Position numbers and translations under genes: made by a program. Below are positions 23,313-23,571 of a DNA stretch of 23,571 nt, piece by piece (position 1 is the first letter of the stretch; every line of letters starts with the position of its first letter). The notes beneath the pieces were generated by a model. The model was not told where the DNA came from, ran no database searches, and saw nothing but the letters and a program-made list of their open reading frames with translations. Location of the stretch: contig JAJOKN010000040.1 in NCBI GenBank assembly GCA_021129815.1, positions 1 to 23,571 of the forward strand, read 5' to 3'. This DNA comes from Desulfotomaculum sp. (lineage in GTDB: Bacteria > Bacillota > Desulfotomaculia > Desulfotomaculales > Desulfohalotomaculaceae).

Positions 23313-23341
23313 ATTATAATTTACTTTAACTTATTAATCAA
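23313..23341 (-). promoter_or_regulatory. Sigma-A promoter of the Hdr-like operon
   Basis: On the minus strand TTGATT (23336-23341) is followed after 17 bases by a perfect TATAAT (23313-23318). It implies a leader of about 165 bases before the cytochrome gene. The leader is AT-rich and I see no clear riboswitch fold in it. Confidence 0.65.
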
Positions 23342-23358
23342 TACATAAAAAAACACAC

Positions 23359-23535
23359 TTATAACAATTCTTTAAGTATCTTCCCAAATTGTTTAATTGT
23401 TGTATAATAATCACTCCACTCTATGCTATGTCTGTATCCATATGGAACAACCTTATCGCTTATATAAAACCCCAGCAAATTCTTTACATTAGTACCCCAA
23501 GCTTGTTTTTGCCCAACATTGTCTTTAGTTTCCAA
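23359..23535 (-). CDS. Hypothetical small protein (58 aa)
   Basis: The ORF starts at a TTG that directly follows an in-frame TAA, with GGGGAG 9 bases upstream. The product is soluble and aromatic-rich (NLLGFYISDKVVPYGYRHS, then EWSDYYTTIKQFGKILKELL) with no membrane segment. I do not recognise a family. It may be a complete small gene or the tail of a gene cut by a nonsense codon. It is 218 bases upstream of the cytochrome gene, with that operon's promoter between. Confidence 0.45.
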   Translation of the reverse strand: METKDNVGQKQAWGTNVKNLLGFYISDKVVPYGYRHSIEWSDYYTTIKQFGKILKELL

Positions 23536-23571
23536 TTAAGAACACTCCCCAATCATTTGATAAGTTTTCAA

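Overview
This window looks like a chromosomal segment of a low-G+C, strictly anaerobic Firmicute of the clostridial class, probably from an endospore-forming lineage. The reasons are the AT-rich sequence, strong GGAGG-type ribosome binding sites, frequent TTG and GTG starts, the tig-clpP-clpX-lon-ysxC order, and the M20 peptidase-spoIIM-xerD-deoB-pdp-dacF order. Nearly every gene is on the minus strand. The exceptions are a tiny hydrophobic protein at the left edge and an ogt-type DNA repair gene near 20 kb. The species cannot be named from the sequence alone.

Layout from left to right: (1) 85-210 (+), a 41-residue membrane miniprotein like the YjcZ sporulation proteins. (2) 188-6689 (-), the protein quality-control operon tig > clpP > clpX > lon > ysxC. 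(3) 6914-7307 (-), a tRNA cluster His > Gln > Lys > Leu with its own promoter and terminator. (4) 7639-13092 (-), an iron-centred block: promoter and possible Fur box, a nicotianamine-synthase-like methyltransferase, a PF03706 flippase-like membrane protein, a second nicotianamine-synthase-like methyltransferase, feoA, a divergent feoB, a 28-residue membrane miniprotein and flavodoxin. (5) 13183-19690 (-), a conserved clostridial cluster with several broken genes: a MraY-like glycosyltransferase remnant, an intact M20 peptidase, a spoIIM remnant, intact xerD, an inserted MNT/HEPN toxin-antitoxin pair, intact deoB and pdp, and a dacF remnant. (6) 19838-20377 (+), ogt. (7) 20554-23141 (-), a two-gene membrane redox module resembling HdrDE/DsrMK, with a terminator and a promoter. 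(8) 23359-23535 (-), a small ORF of unknown function.

How the parts work together: trigger factor, ClpXP and Lon form the folding and proteolysis operon. Deoxyribose-phosphate and nucleoside salvage (deoB, pdp) sits beside the recombinase xerD, and a type VII toxin-antitoxin pair has settled inside that operon. The iron block couples Fe(II) import to two predicted SAM-dependent enzymes of the family that makes nicotianamine-type metal chelators. That grouping is the most interesting in the window. The broken dacF, spoIIM and MraY-like genes suggest that sporulation and envelope functions are being lost at this locus, although single-base homopolymer errors must be excluded for some of the frameshifts.
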